The notes: generated from the sequence alone by a model not told the origin. Shown: positions 27,717 through 36,571, numbered from the stretch's first letter. The stretch is DNA of 64,000 nt from Granulicella sibirica (GCF_004115155.1 NZ_RDSM01000002.1:1357514-1421513), one strand, 5' to 3'. Translations and numbers: made by a program.

Positions 27717-30252
27717 GCGCTATATCGAGCTTCACGCCGCTAGCGCCTTTTCGTTCCTGGAGGGAGGCTCCCAACCGGAGGCATTGATAGAACGCGCCGT
27801 TGCATTGCAGATGCCCGCGCTTGCGCTGCTCGATCGCAATGGCTTCTATGGGTCGGCGCGTTGCCATACCAGCGCGAAGCGGAATGACATCCGGGCGCAT
27901 GTCGGTGCGGAAGTGGCCGTGTCGAGCCTGGGTTCAAGGCTCACGCCTCCCGCATGGCTGCCGTACCAGCATCTCCCGGAACCCGCTCGTGTCTCCCTTC
28001 TGTGTGAGTCGCGCGAAGGCTATCAAAATCTCTGCCAGCTCATCACGCGCTTCAAAATGCGTGAAAAGACAAAGCAGGAAGGCGCTGCAAATCTCATCGA
28101 CCTCCAGCAGTATGCCAAGGGACTCGTTTGCCTGACGGGGGGCGACGAAGGGCCTTTGGCGGCGGCGCTCATGCGCGATGGCGAGGAAGCTGGCCGCGAA
28201 GTGGTCGAAACCTTGATCCGCATCTACGGCCCCAAGAATGTCTACGTTGAACTGCAACGGCATGGTGAGCGGGAGCAAGAGTGGAGAAATCAGGCAGCGA
28301 TACGAGTTGCTGCTTCACTTCGGCTTCCGTTGCTTGCGACGAACGGCGTTCGATACGCCACAGCGTATGACCGGGAAATCCTCGACCTTTTCACCTGCGT
28401 TCGCAATCACACGGAGTTGGAAAAAGCAGGGCGGTTGCTTTCGGTGAACAACCAGCGCCATTTGCGCTCGGCGAAAGAAATGACGACGCTCTTTCGGGAT
28501 GTTCGCAGAGCAACGGAGAACTCGGTGGAACTGTCATCGCGCTTGCAGTTTGAGTTGAGTGCTTTGGGCTACGAGTTTCCGCGATACCCCGTGCCAGACG
28601 GTGAAACGATGGACAGCTTTCTGCGGGAGCGTGTGGACGAAGGTGTTGTTCGCCGTTATGGGCCAAAGCGCGACGCGGGGTTGTTGGACCGTGCGCGGAA
28701 GCAAGTGGCGCATGAGTTGGAGCTGATCGCAAAGCTGGGGTTTGCGGGATACTTCCTCATCGTTTGGGACATCGTGGAATTCTGCAAACGCCACGACATT
28801 CTTATCCAAGGGCGAGGGAGCGCGGCAAACTCGGCCGTATGCTACGCGCTCGAAATCACCGCGATTGATCCGGTGGGCATGGAACTGCTCTTCGAGCGAT
28901 TCCTGAGCGAAAGCCGCGGAGAATGGCCGGACATTGACCTCGATCTGCCCTCTGAGGACAAACGTGAGCAGGCAATCCAGTATGTGTATCAGCGCTATGG
29001 AGAGCTAGGCGCGGCCATGACAGCGAATGTCATCACGTATCGGGGCAAGTCCGCAGCGCGTGAGGTCGGCAAAGTCCTGGGATTCGATCAAGAATCGCTG
29101 GCTCGACTGACGAGCTTGGTCAGTCACTTTGAGTGGCGTGGTCCAACCGACACGATGGCTCACTCGTTTCAAAACGCGGGCTTCGATGTACAGCATCCAC
29201 GCATCGCGAAGTATCTCGAACTCTGTATGAGGATTCAGGATTTACCGCGACATCTCGGACAGCACTCTGGCGGCATGGTGATCTGTCAAGGGCAGCTCAA
29301 CTCGATTGTGCCGTTGGAGCGCGCCTCGATGCCGGGCCGAACCGTCGTGCAATGGGATAAAGAGGACTGCGCCGATCTCCACATCATCAAGGTCGATTTG
29401 CTCGGTTTAGGCATGATGGCAGTTCTCAAGGATTGCCTCGAACTGATTCCGAAGCATTATGGCGAAAAGGTCGATCTCGCTCAGTTGCCGGAGGACGGCG
29501 AGGTGTATCGCACGTTGCAACGTGCGGATACCGTTGGAATGTTTCAAGTCGAGAGTCGTGCGCAGATGGCTTCGCTGCCCCGGAACCACCCGGAGAAGTT
29601 CTATGACGTGGTGGTCCAGGTGGCCATCATCCGGCCTGGCCCGATTGTGGGCAAGATGATGCACCCGTATATGCGGCGACGTCAGAAGAAAGAGGCCATC
29701 ACGTATCCGCATCCTTCGCTAGAGTCTGCGCTGAAGCGAACACTCGGTGTGCCGCTTTTTCAAGAGCAACTTCTTCGCATGGCGATGGTGGTGACAGCAA
29801 TCGCAGGAACGCTTGACCTGACCGAGGACACGATTGCCGCGGAGCAGTTACGCACCTACGTGCGCCAACTTCAATTCATCGAAGGCTCCGAAGAGGATGT
29901 GATCGAGGCAATCAATCAGTTTTTGAGAGCTTCTGCGGAGCGATCAGCATGGAGCAAGCAAGGGATCGTACATGACAAGAGCTTCGACGAATATGAAGAG
30001 GCCCTCGTGTCTTTCTGGAAGAACAAGCGAACGGTTCACGACATCACTCACAAGAACCTGACAGGCGTGGACCGTGGCAAGCTGCTGCTTGCCGATTGTG
30101 GTATTCATCAACAGAAACTTCAGGGCCTCGAGCCTCCACCCTTCTTTACGCCTGGCAGCTTCCATGCCCTCGCTGAGGTCGAGAATGTGGGCTGGCACCC
30201 GGAATACAAAAAACTTCTGAGCCCTGGAGCTGACGATGGCGATTCTCAATAG
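27709..30252 (+). CDS. dnaE2: DnaE2 error-prone polymerase N-terminal two-thirds fused to a foreign C-terminal tail
   Basis: 847 residues from the ATG at 27709, 8 bp inside imuB. Full DnaE2 is usually ~1050 residues. The PHP domain ([20 protein letters not shown]) and the polymerase palm are present, including PDIDLD (~406) and VDLLGLG (~561), the three catalytic Asp positions. Similarity stops after [15 protein letters not shown] (~694). The expected EELRRAMGFKR, fingers, helix-hairpin-helix and OB regions are absent. The last ~150 residues instead resemble an ABC-three-component C-terminal domain ([37 protein letters not shown]). It is probably a deletion chimera and an inactive polymerase. 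Confidence 0.85.
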   Translation: MTERYIELHAASAFSFLEGGSQPEALIERAVALQMPALALLDRNGFYGSARCHTSAKRNDIRAHVGAEVAVSSLGSRLTPPAWLPYQHLPEPARVSLLCESREGYQNLCQLITRFKMREKTKQEGAANLIDLQQYAKGLVCLTGGDEGPLAAALMRDGEEAGREVVETLIRIYGPKNVYVELQRHGEREQEWRNQAAIRVAASLRLPLLATNGVRYATAYDREILDLFTCVRNHTELEKAGRLLSVNNQRHLRSAKEMTTLFRDVRRATENSVELSSRLQFELSALGYEFPRYPVPDGETMDSFLRERVDEGVVRRYGPKRDAGLLDRARKQVAHELELIAKLGFAGYFLIVWDIVEFCKRHDILIQGRGSAANSAVCYALEITAIDPVGMELLFERFLSESRGEWPDIDLDLPSEDKREQAIQYVYQRYGELGAAMTANVITYRGKSAAREVGKVLGFDQESLARLTSLVSHFEWRGPTDTMAHSFQNAGFDVQHPRIAKYLELCMRIQDLPRHLGQHSGGMVICQGQLNSIVPLERASMPGRTVVQWDKEDCADLHIIKVDLLGLGMMAVLKDCLELIPKHYGEKVDLAQLPEDGEVYRTLQRADTVGMFQVESRAQMASLPRNHPEKFYDVVVQVAIIRPGPIVGKMMHPYMRRRQKKEAITYPHPSLESALKRTLGVPLFQEQLLRMAMVVTAIAGTLDLTEDTIAAEQLRTYVRQLQFIEGSEEDVIEAINQFLRASAERSAWSKQGIVHDKSFDEYEEALVSFWKNKRTVHDITHKNLTGVDRGKLLLADCGIHQQKLQGLEPPPFFTPGSFHALAEVENVGWHPEYKKLLSPGADDGDSQ

Positions 30253-30318
30253 AGAGGTTCGAGCCATCCAGAACCCTGCCTTGGGCTCGATTCTGATATG
30301 GCGTGCCGCGTCCAGCTA

Positions 30319-30849
30319 TCAAAAGAGCCATCCAATCGGTAACTTCTGCAGTAGCCGCTGCTGTGCGCTGCACTGGGAACCCTTCAACGCCGAGATGCGG
30401 CCGCTAAAAGAGCATGCTGCCCCCAGGGTTTGTGTCGGCGTCTCCTTCCCATTTGCGTTCAAGATGAATCGCGACGGCGACAGGCTGACGAGTTCGTGAC
30501 GAGTCGTTCCCAGCTCGCGGTAAAAGGACTCGTCGGTCAAGTCGAGGACACGAGCCAAATTACAACGCAGCGAGAGAACCAAATCAGGATCTCGAGGCGC
30601 CCCTTTCAACTGTCCATCTGCGGTTGTGAAAAGAGCATCCACTTCCAGCATCGCGGTCATTTGGCTATCGGCGCAGTAGAGAACGGGAAAGCTATTTGGG
30701 GCGTTGTAGCGACCACCGGATCGGACAGAGCCAATGGCAGATAGAGGAGAATCCCGATGCCGTTCGGCGATGATCCGATAAACAAATCCCGAAAACGCCT
30801 GAACTGGGGCGTTCTCTAAAGCTCGCAAAAGTCGATCGGGAGATTGCAC
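30319..30849 (-). CDS. RES-domain toxin, C-terminus apparently frameshifted
   Basis: 176 residues with RES family landmarks: YRIIAERHRDSPLSAIGSV, GGRYNAP (conserved Arg/Tyr), YCADSQMTAMLEVDALF with the conserved Glu, and TQTLGAACSFSGRISALK. RES toxins degrade NAD+. After SALKG the present frame leaves the family, while the next frame continues VPSAAHSSGYC as expected, so a 1-base change likely truncated the protein. The start lies 11 bp behind the antitoxin gene. Confidence 0.8.
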   Translation of the reverse strand: MQSPDRLLRALENAPVQAFSGFVYRIIAERHRDSPLSAIGSVRSGGRYNAPNSFPVLYCADSQMTAMLEVDALFTTADGQLKGAPRDPDLVLSLRCNLARVLDLTDESFYRELGTTRHELVSLSPSRFILNANGKETPTQTLGAACSFSGRISALKGSQCSAQQRLLQKLPIGWLF

Positions 30850-30860
30850 GGTCGCCCTCG

Positions 30861-31235
30861 CTAGGCTGGCTGCCTCGTCGTCATGGCCTCGACGAGAGCC
30901 TCCAGGGGTTTGAGGTCGCCGCCTTCGATGAACTCGACGGGGGCCTGATTTTCGAGATGCTTGTTTGGCGCGTTCAGAAATATCCGTGCGCTTTTCTTGT
31001 TCCCGGCATAGAGTTCCACGATTGCCACCCAGATGCGGTAAACGCGGCGAAGCTCTGGCTGCAGGCTGCTTGCGTCGGGATGCTTGCGAACGCTTGGGGC
31101 CTTCTTGCCGATGGCCTCGGCGATTGTCGAGACGGGCAGTTGAATTTCACTCGCGATGCGCGACGCATCAAGGCGTCCTGACTGTGGATTGAAGAGAGCG
31201 GGATCGGCACTCGCGAGTGTAGAAGTCGCCAACAT
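30861..31235 (-). CDS. Xre/MbcA/ParS-type antitoxin
   Basis: 124 residues. The N-terminal part is a helical Xre-like region (RIASEIQLPVSTIAEAIGKK). The C-terminal toxin-binding domain matches MbcA/ParS antitoxins (RRVYRIWVAIVELYAGNKKS, then FLNAPNKHLENQAPVEFI and EGGDLKPLEALVEAM). It precedes the RES gene by 11 bp, the standard type II RES-Xre operon order. Confidence 0.88.
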   Translation of the reverse strand: MLATSTLASADPALFNPQSGRLDASRIASEIQLPVSTIAEAIGKKAPSVRKHPDASSLQPELRRVYRIWVAIVELYAGNKKSARIFLNAPNKHLENQAPVEFIEGGDLKPLEALVEAMTTRQPA

Positions 31236-31451
31236 TTTAGGTCACCTCTACATGCAGTATAGAGTCCCGTTCAGGTATCGTCAAAGTATCGCGAAAGTGA
31301 CTCTCACCGGGTTGGGAACCAAAGGTCGTTGGGTTTTCAACCCGGTTTCGACCCGGACCAAAAAATCGCTCTATGTCTTTTCAACGACTTACAGCTACTT
31401 AAGGCTCCCGATCGGGCCTTGCAACTCGTTGAAACTACGTTTATACTCTCA

Positions 31452-31496
31452 CTCATAACCCAAAGGTCGTAGGTTCAAATCCTACCCCCGCAACCA
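31452..31496 (+). other. 3' fragment of initiator tRNA-Met: integration attachment site
   Basis: The sequence from the anticodon loop CTCATAA through the T-arm (GTAGG-TTCAAAT-CCTAC) to CCCCGCAACCA is the 3' part of tRNA-fMet. The 5' half is absent, and the anticodon stem has a mismatch. Integrase remnants start 75 bp downstream. This is the classic att footprint left by an element that integrated into the tRNA 3' end. Confidence 0.8.
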
Positions 31497-31570
31497 ATCC
31501 TTTCAATCACTTACAAGGATCGGACTTTTCAAACAAACTCCCAATATCTCCCAATAAGAAAATCGCCGAT

Positions 31571-31800
31571 TTAGGCGCTCGCCAAAACAGGCTTGAGCAC
31601 CATCTCGACTACCTTCCCATTCGCTTCTCTTTTCGATGAAGACATCGCCTGTCCATAGATGTTCATCGTCGTCTGGATGGAGGCATGCCGCATCAGTTCC
31701 TGCTGCACCTTCATCGGAGCTCCGGTCTCGTCCAGCCACGAACGGTACGTGTGGCGGAACGTGTGCCAGCTGATCTCTCCGGTCTTCGTTCGGCAAGGCC
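31571..31800 (-). pseudogene. Tyrosine integrase, C-terminal stump
   Basis: The minus frame ending at a TAA (31571-31573) reads WHTFRHTYRSWLDETGAP, KVQQELMRHASIQTTMNIYG and ends VVEMVLKPVLASA. It carries HxxR, the RHAS His and the Tyr nucleophile of a tyrosine recombinase. The N-terminal part is missing: it abuts a second, opposite integrase stump near 31800. Next to the tRNA-fMet fragment, it is the likely former integrase for that site. Confidence 0.8.
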
Positions 31801-32042
31801 CTCGCTTCGAAGCGCGCTCTTGGTTCGTCCCATGCCTGCAGGACGCAGAGATAGAGGGCTACGTTTGGCACTGCAACAGGCATACATTTTGCTCGTGGCT
31901 TGCGATGGCGGGTGCATCGATCAAAGAGATTCAGGAATTGGCAGGCCACAAAACGATCACAATGTCCGCGCGTTACAGTCACCTGTCCCCAGAACATCGT
32001 CTTTCCGTCATTGATCGCATCTCCTCAATAAACACAAAGTGA
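31800..32042 (+). pseudogene. Second tyrosine integrase C-terminal stump, opposite strand
   Basis: The plus frame from about 31800 reads EARSWFVPCLQDAEIEGYVW, HCNRHTFCSWLAMAGASIKE, IQELAGHKTITMSARYSHLS and ends at a TGA (32040-32042). It carries the RHTF, GHK and Tyr motifs of a tyrosine recombinase. Only the C-terminal ~80 residues remain. The junction with the minus-strand stump marks a deletion or recombination between two elements. Confidence 0.75.
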
Positions 32043-32087
32043 TGAGCAGTCCTTCACTACTCGATTGGTGAAGCGTTATGCGATCAG

Positions 32088-32882
32088 TTAAATGCCTGAA
32101 AAACCTCCGTCACAATACTGCGTGGAGGCTATCAACGCCGTCAGCAGGGCGCATTCCCAATGGTTGGGGCCATAGAGTAGAGCTTCTGTCCTCTTCTTAC
32201 CGAGATCTTCCCGAACAGCCTGTATTCCGCCACTCTCGTACGTGTCAGGTAGCGAAAGCCTGAACGCCGAGAGGCGCTCCTGGGCCTCAAGCGAATACCG
32301 GCTTGCCAAATCGAGGACTTGAAAGTGATTGGTTAGCCGATTGGCAAGTAGCTGTGCGATGCCATGAGTTTCCAATCTGAAAGTCGTCACGACGAGACCC
32401 GGCTCAAAATCTATATCTGCGATGAGAAACGGTGTAGCAGGAAACTGATCATAATACGCATGTACGAATGAGCCATTAGTTCCACCAAGCTTCAATTTGT
32501 TGCATTCTGCGCATAATGGAATTAGATTCCAACAAAAGATAGCGAGGCAAGGAAAGTCGTCCTTTGCGAGGTAGTGATCGAGCTCACATGCGGTAGAGAT
32601 GTTGCAGAAAGGACATTTTCGACAGTTGCGCTTCAGTACCTCCCTGATATGCGCGAGGCTACCTCCATTTGTTCGCTCATAGATATTTAGCATTTTCTTC
32701 TTCGCTAATGGCGACAGAGCAACTCCGTTGTAGGCAGAAAACGATGGAGCACAACTCATATAACGGGTATACGAAAGAAGAATGCGGCGCCTGTAAGTCC
32801 CGAGGATGACATCTGTGTCGCCCACGTCTAAAGCTTGGATGAAGTTCTGACGATCATCAATTTCGGCGGGCCTAAGAAGCAT
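32088..32882 (-). CDS. HNH nuclease, PtuB-like (Septu defence)
   Basis: About 264 residues. A GTG at 32888 gives a 4-bp overlap with the ATPase frame, and an ATG follows at 32882. The zinc/HNH core is NCRKCPFCNISTACELDHYL with AKDDFP, then LIPLCAECNKLKLGG. Two CxxC pairs and the DHY-x-K motif match HNH nucleases of Septu PtuB and related systems. It sits directly behind an SMC-like ATPase frame, the Septu gene order. This gene itself looks intact. Confidence 0.75.
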   Translation of the reverse strand: MLLRPAEIDDRQNFIQALDVGDTDVILGTYRRRILLSYTRYMSCAPSFSAYNGVALSPLAKKKMLNIYERTNGGSLAHIREVLKRNCRKCPFCNISTACELDHYLAKDDFPCLAIFCWNLIPLCAECNKLKLGGTNGSFVHAYYDQFPATPFLIADIDFEPGLVVTTFRLETHGIAQLLANRLTNHFQVLDLASRYSLEAQERLSAFRLSLPDTYESGGIQAVREDLGKKRTEALLYGPNHWECALLTALIASTQYCDGGFSGI

Positions 32883-32884
32883 TC

Positions 32885-33930
32885 TCACTTCGCCGGCCTC
32901 TGCAGTGATCGAATATAGCTACGCGCCTGCACCCCCAGTGGTTTTGCGAAGAGTTCGTCGATTTCATCCATGGAATGAGTGGAAAGTCGTTGGAGCGTGT
33001 GGCGATAGTCACTTTCAGACGCATTAGGATCAAACACTTCCGAAGTGATGATGCCAATATTTTCTCCGTACGTTTCAATGGAGGTGGATTCGATGGTGGT
33101 TGACTTTCCATTTCTCCGAACCAGGTAGACATTTCTGCTCGGAGTTTCTTGGATCACAACGGGCGAGTGAGTCGCAATGACGGCGAATGACGAAGTTTCC
33201 TGAAGAAGCAACCGCAGACATTTCATCAGTGCCGCAGCTAAGGAGGGGTGTAGATGCGTCTCTGGTTCATCGAAAAGGACGAGGGAACTGGGCTGCAGAT
33301 AACCTACGAGCTGAGCAGCTACTCTGAGAACAAGCTTGTGACCGGTACTAAGGGCAGAGTAAAAGGATTTACACCGATCCGGGCTCCGCTCCATCAGACT
33401 CGAAAGAGTGGTATACCCCTGCAACTAAGGCTCTTCTGCCAGTACCGTCATGCAACGAAGAAATCGGTCTTTCAGATCTCTGGTCTTGCATCTTTCCAAC
33501 GCCGAAAGAAACTCGATCACAAGCTCTTCAGAACCTTTGAGGCCAAATGAGTCTTCGCTGTCTTTTCTGAGGCCGCAGTAAACGTAACCACGCTGTCCCT
33601 CTGCATCTTCCCGTGTGCGTGTCTCCGACGAACTGCTAGCTTCAGAGAGTGGGATCTCGAACGTGTCGAACGCCGAGTAGGAAATTGCAAGAACTCCGGA
33701 AAGAGTTGGGGGGGACCTGTGAATTGTCCGTATAACTTTCGAATACGACCACTGTCTGGATCGTCGCCTTTTCGCGAAGCGATCATGCCAATATTGGCGA
33801 GCAATTTTGTTTTGCCAGTTGCGTTGTAGCCGATGAGAACAGCACAGCGCTCTTGCAACTCACCCGCGCGGAGAGTTACCTGGAAGCTGAATGCGTTTCC
33901 GCCGACACTTGTTATGAAGGTGAAATCCAA
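32885..33930 (-). pseudogene. PtuA-like SMC/ABC ATPase with frameshift and stop
   Basis: The Walker A AVLIGYNATGKTKLL, the signature FYSALSTGHKLVLRVAAQL and the Walker B SLVLFDEPETHLHPSLA are all present but split. The frame is lost at a seven-G run (33709-33715 on the plus strand); the following frame continues TLSGVLAISYSAFDTFEIP and GYVYCGLRKDSEDSFGLKG, as expected for PtuA. A TAG at 33425-33427 then interrupts before LQGYTTLSSL. One lesion alone might be a sequencing error; two suggest a dead gene. Confidence 0.75.
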
Positions 33931-33936
33931 TTCGTC

Positions 33937-34386
33937 TCAGCGCCCTGATGGGGCTACCTCGTGCCCATCCTGAAATAATTTGGGCCCGTCATCGAGCGCT
34001 ATCTCTGCTCCGCTGGAGCGAAGAAGCGAATTCGAGAAGCCAGTTTGGCTACGGAATGTGTTGAGAATAATCGGAGAGAAGACCACATCGCGCATGGCTT
34101 CGAGATACGGGCGATACCAAGAACCCAACTTGCGCAACATCTCGTAGTAAGCCAAGCTCTGGCCTAGCGAACAATAATCTTCCTGGAGGGCATTTTGCCT
34201 CTCCTTCAAGGAAGTTCGTCCGCCTTCCTGTTCCAGCCGAAGAATCTTCACAATACCGAGGTCGAGGAGCTTCTTGCCAGGTATTTGGAGCTGTGCGTGA
34301 AAGCTGGTTTTAAAACCGAAATCGTCCCAATTATCCCATTTCAGCGCGACCACTGCCTTCGTTTTGCTTGTCGGGATCCCTCCCAC
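33937..34386 (-). CDS. Unknown protein upstream of the PtuA-like gene
   Basis: 149 residues from a GTG at 34386, ending 6 bp before the ATPase frame. It reads ALKWDNWDDFGFKTSFHAQL, later SLAYYEMLRKLGSWYRPYLE and FSNSLLRSSGAEIALDDGP. An ATG at 34424 in a shifted frame (MPANQIVLVTVES) looks like the true N-terminus, which would make this another frameshifted gene. I do not recognise the family; a third component of the Septu-like locus is possible. Confidence 0.5.
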   Translation of the reverse strand: MGGIPTSKTKAVVALKWDNWDDFGFKTSFHAQLQIPGKKLLDLGIVKILRLEQEGGRTSLKERQNALQEDYCSLGQSLAYYEMLRKLGSWYRPYLEAMRDVVFSPIILNTFRSQTGFSNSLLRSSGAEIALDDGPKLFQDGHEVAPSGR

Positions 34387-34670
34387 GATTCAACGGTCAC
34401 GAGCACAATTTGATTTGCGGGCATGTAAACAATATAGCGATAGCAGGAGTCCTCTGCGGGGAGCATGAAGCGAGGAATCGTCGCGCACTTCGCGTCGGCA
34501 GAATAGTCTCTAGCAGAATCCAACGGCCACCAAAACAGCCACGAACAGAGATTAGCCGTTCTTCCGTTAGAAACGAGAAGCCATTCTAGTGGCCAAACTC
34601 GGTAAGCGTTGCGCTGCCTCCACCTGAGTCCATTTGGAAAGCGACAGTGCCGTTCTAAGGGTTCCCCTAG

Positions 34671-35005
34671 TTGAACTGGGCTTGGCTGACGAAGGAGGCG
34701 AAGCTCAGAGATCGGCAGAACCGGCTCGCATTCGTCGCCGAGCTTGGTCGTCGAGCTGCTGAGTCTACCGCTGACATTCGTAGCTTTGGCGTGCTCGCCG
34801 CCTGTGTTGCCGTTTTGGATGTTCTCGTTTGGCGAACGAGGGCACGCTTTGTAAGGAATAGCTTTCCAAGGCCGAGCAGCATTGACTCCGTTGACACTGT
34901 TCCCAGGGCCGCAGCGCACTGGAATCTGCTCACCGATCTTTAGCTGGAGGACGTAAGCCATGTCTACCGCCAAACGCCTGCCTGAACCGCCGTTCAGATC
35001 GTGAG
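34671..35005 (+). pseudogene. Decayed duplicate of the XRE/nucleotidyltransferase operon junction
   Basis: The frame MNWAWLTKEAKLRDRQNRLA ... AAHWNLLTDL copies the C-terminal third of the XRE protein at 35.3 kb (MNWNWLTSESKARDRQNRLA ... AAHWNLLTDL). It is followed at 34961 by an ATG reading MSTAKRLPEPPFRS and a stop, matching the start of the nucleotidyltransferase (MSSELRPPEP). The 5' part is missing. Confidence 0.75.
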
Positions 35006-35092
35006 GATTTCAACGATGCTGCTTTGGGTCGAGATGCCCACCCAAAAAGCCGAACTCGTTAAAACGAACAGCCATCAAAACAGCCACCAGAA

Positions 35093-35121
35093 AAATGGCC
35101 TCTCGCACTGAGAGGCCATTT
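35093..35121 (-). terminator. Rho-independent terminator behind the tRNA-Leu fragment
   Basis: AAATGGCCTCTC and GAGAGGCCATTT form a perfect 12-bp stem with a 5-base loop, followed on the minus strand by a T run. It lies 24 bp beyond the tRNA 3' end and was probably carried in with it. Confidence 0.8.
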
Positions 35122-35144
35122 CGCTCATAAGTCTTTTATTCTCT

Positions 35145-35202
35145 TGGTGCCGGGAGGGGGGGGCGAACCCCCACGAGGTTGCCCTCGGCGGATTTTGAGT
35201 CC
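35145..35202 (-). other. 3' fragment of a tRNA-Leu(CAA): integration attachment site
   Basis: On the minus strand the sequence runs GGACTCAAAATCC, variable arm CCGAGGGCAACCTCG, a G-rich T-arm and CCGGCACCA. The 5' half is absent. It differs from the complete tRNA-Leu(CAA) at 59.3 kb, so it derives from another tRNA-Leu gene. It marks a second element boundary inside the island. Confidence 0.75.
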
Positions 35203-35273
35203 TTTCGGTAAATTCGTAAGTCAATGATACGTATGTACTTATTTTCATAAAACTGTGTACTGTGTAAGAAAAT

Positions 35274-35287
35274 GTGCAAATTTGCAC
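35274..35287. promoter_or_regulatory. 14-bp perfect palindrome upstream of the XRE gene
   Basis: GTGCAAA-TTTGCAC, perfect, 72 bp before the proposed XRE start and followed by a T run. Possible regulator site. Confidence 0.4.
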
Positions 35288-35339
35288 TTTTTTTTGACCC
35301 TACCTGTAAGCCTGTTCGTGACGCTCACCTATATAACAA

Positions 35340-35359
35340 GTATTGTTATAATACAGCTG
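35340..35359 (+). promoter_or_regulatory. Promoter/operator of the XRE antitoxin-like gene
   Basis: The TATAAT box (35347-35352) lies inside the inverted repeat GTATT-GTTAT-AATAC, only 6 bases before the GTG start at 35359. That spacing puts the transcription start at or next to the GTG, so the message is probably leaderless, and the repeat could be the autoregulatory site. Confidence 0.5.
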
Positions 35360-36042
35360 TGACTGGTAACGACCTCAAATCGGCTCGTACTGCTTCGAAC
35401 TGGACTCAGGCCAAAGCCGCCCATCGCCTTGGCGTCACACAGGCCTACCTTTCCATGGTTGAACGCGGCAATAGGCCGGTCTCAGACGATCTCACGTCGG
35501 CAGCTCTTCAGGTGTTCCCTTTACCTGCAACGGCACGCCTCATAGAAGATCGTCCTGCCGCGAAGGCAGGAGAAGAGTTCTTCAAGCGAGCTCTGGGAGA
35601 GCTGGGATATCCGGGGTTTGCCTATATGGAGAGTCAGCAACTGCTCAATCCAGCCGAATTGCTTCTCCTTGCACTCGACAGCGAAGATCTTGATGCTCGG
35701 GTGACAGAAGCCTTGCCCTGGCTCCCCTTTCACTTCCCAGAGATGAACTGGAACTGGCTTACATCCGAGAGCAAAGCTCGGGATAGACAGAACCGGCTTG
35801 CATACGTCGCTCTGCTAGCAAGCGACGTTGCACAAAAGCGCGGAGACACGCAGGTAGCAGAGAAGCTGCACTCTCGTGTGACGGCGCTGGAACGCTCTCG
35901 CCTAGCCAACGAAGACACACTCGCCAAAAGTTCCATGTCACAGGCCGAACGCAAATGGCTGCGCACCCACCGAACTCCATCGGCAGCTCACTGGAATTTG
36001 CTCACTGACCTGAAAGCCGAGGACCTCCAGCATGTCTTCTGA
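35359..36042 (+). CDS. XRE-family antitoxin-like protein
   Basis: About 227 residues from the GTG at 35359, 6 bp after a TATAAT. An ATG at 35272 would add a Cys/Phe-rich extension without family similarity. The helix-turn-helix is SARTASNWTQAKAAHRLGVT, QAYLSMVERGNRPV. The C-terminal two-thirds (SQQLLNPAELLLLALDSEDL, then WLTSESKARDRQNRLAYVAL) is a helical domain seen in antitoxins paired with nucleotidyltransferase-like proteins. It overlaps the next gene by 11 bp. Confidence 0.75.
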   Translation: MTGNDLKSARTASNWTQAKAAHRLGVTQAYLSMVERGNRPVSDDLTSAALQVFPLPATARLIEDRPAAKAGEEFFKRALGELGYPGFAYMESQQLLNPAELLLLALDSEDLDARVTEALPWLPFHFPEMNWNWLTSESKARDRQNRLAYVALLASDVAQKRGDTQVAEKLHSRVTALERSRLANEDTLAKSSMSQAERKWLRTHRTPSAAHWNLLTDLKAEDLQHVF

Positions 36043-36571
36043 GTTAAGACCTCCCGAACCTTGGCACTCGTTCCTCCGCGATCTTGATGATGCCTTGCAA
36101 GCGACTGCTCGCCTGGACTGCATCGGAGGGTTTGTCGTCACGCAGCTATATGGACTCGCCCGTCCTACGGCGGATGTGGACGTCATCGAACTTGCACCAA
36201 GAGAGGCGTCTGAGGCGCTGATGCAGATTGCAATGCAAGGAGGCCCTCTTCACCGAAAGCACCGGATTTACCTTGATCGCGTAGGCGTGGCCGCAATCCC
36301 GGAGAATTATGAAGACCGGCTCACAGAGATGTTTCCTGGAGCATATCGACACCTCAGACTGATGGCTCTCGATCCGTACGATATCGCCCTATCGAAACTC
36401 GAACGGAACAGTCAGAAAGATCGTGATGATGTTCGGTATCTCAGCCGCACGGTGCCGTTCAGCCTGCCGACGCTCCAGGAACGCTATGAAGCGGAGCTGC
36501 GTTGGCAACTTGGAAGGCCCGACCGCGAGGATCTGACGATGAAACTATGGATGGAAATGCTCTCCGAGTGA
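36032..36571 (+). CDS. DUF6036-type nucleotidyltransferase-like protein (putative toxin)
   Basis: 179 residues. The GGFVVTQLYGLARPTADVDV segment is the nucleotidyltransferase G-G...D-x-D core, followed by LDPYDIALSKLERNSQKDRD, which is typical of DUF6036/AbiEii-like proteins. It overlaps the XRE gene by 11 bp. The pairing suggests a toxin-antitoxin unit in which the NTase modifies RNA or protein; the target is not known. Confidence 0.7.
   Translation: MSSELRPPEPWHSFLRDLDDALQATARLDCIGGFVVTQLYGLARPTADVDVIELAPREASEALMQIAMQGGPLHRKHRIYLDRVGVAAIPENYEDRLTEMFPGAYRHLRLMALDPYDIALSKLERNSQKDRDDVRYLSRTVPFSLPTLQERYEAELRWQLGRPDREDLTMKLWMEMLSE

Noticed and set aside
31503..31997. 164-codon minus-strand open frame over the integrase stumps
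   Set aside because: The integrase motifs are in a different minus-strand frame; this frame gives no recognisable protein.
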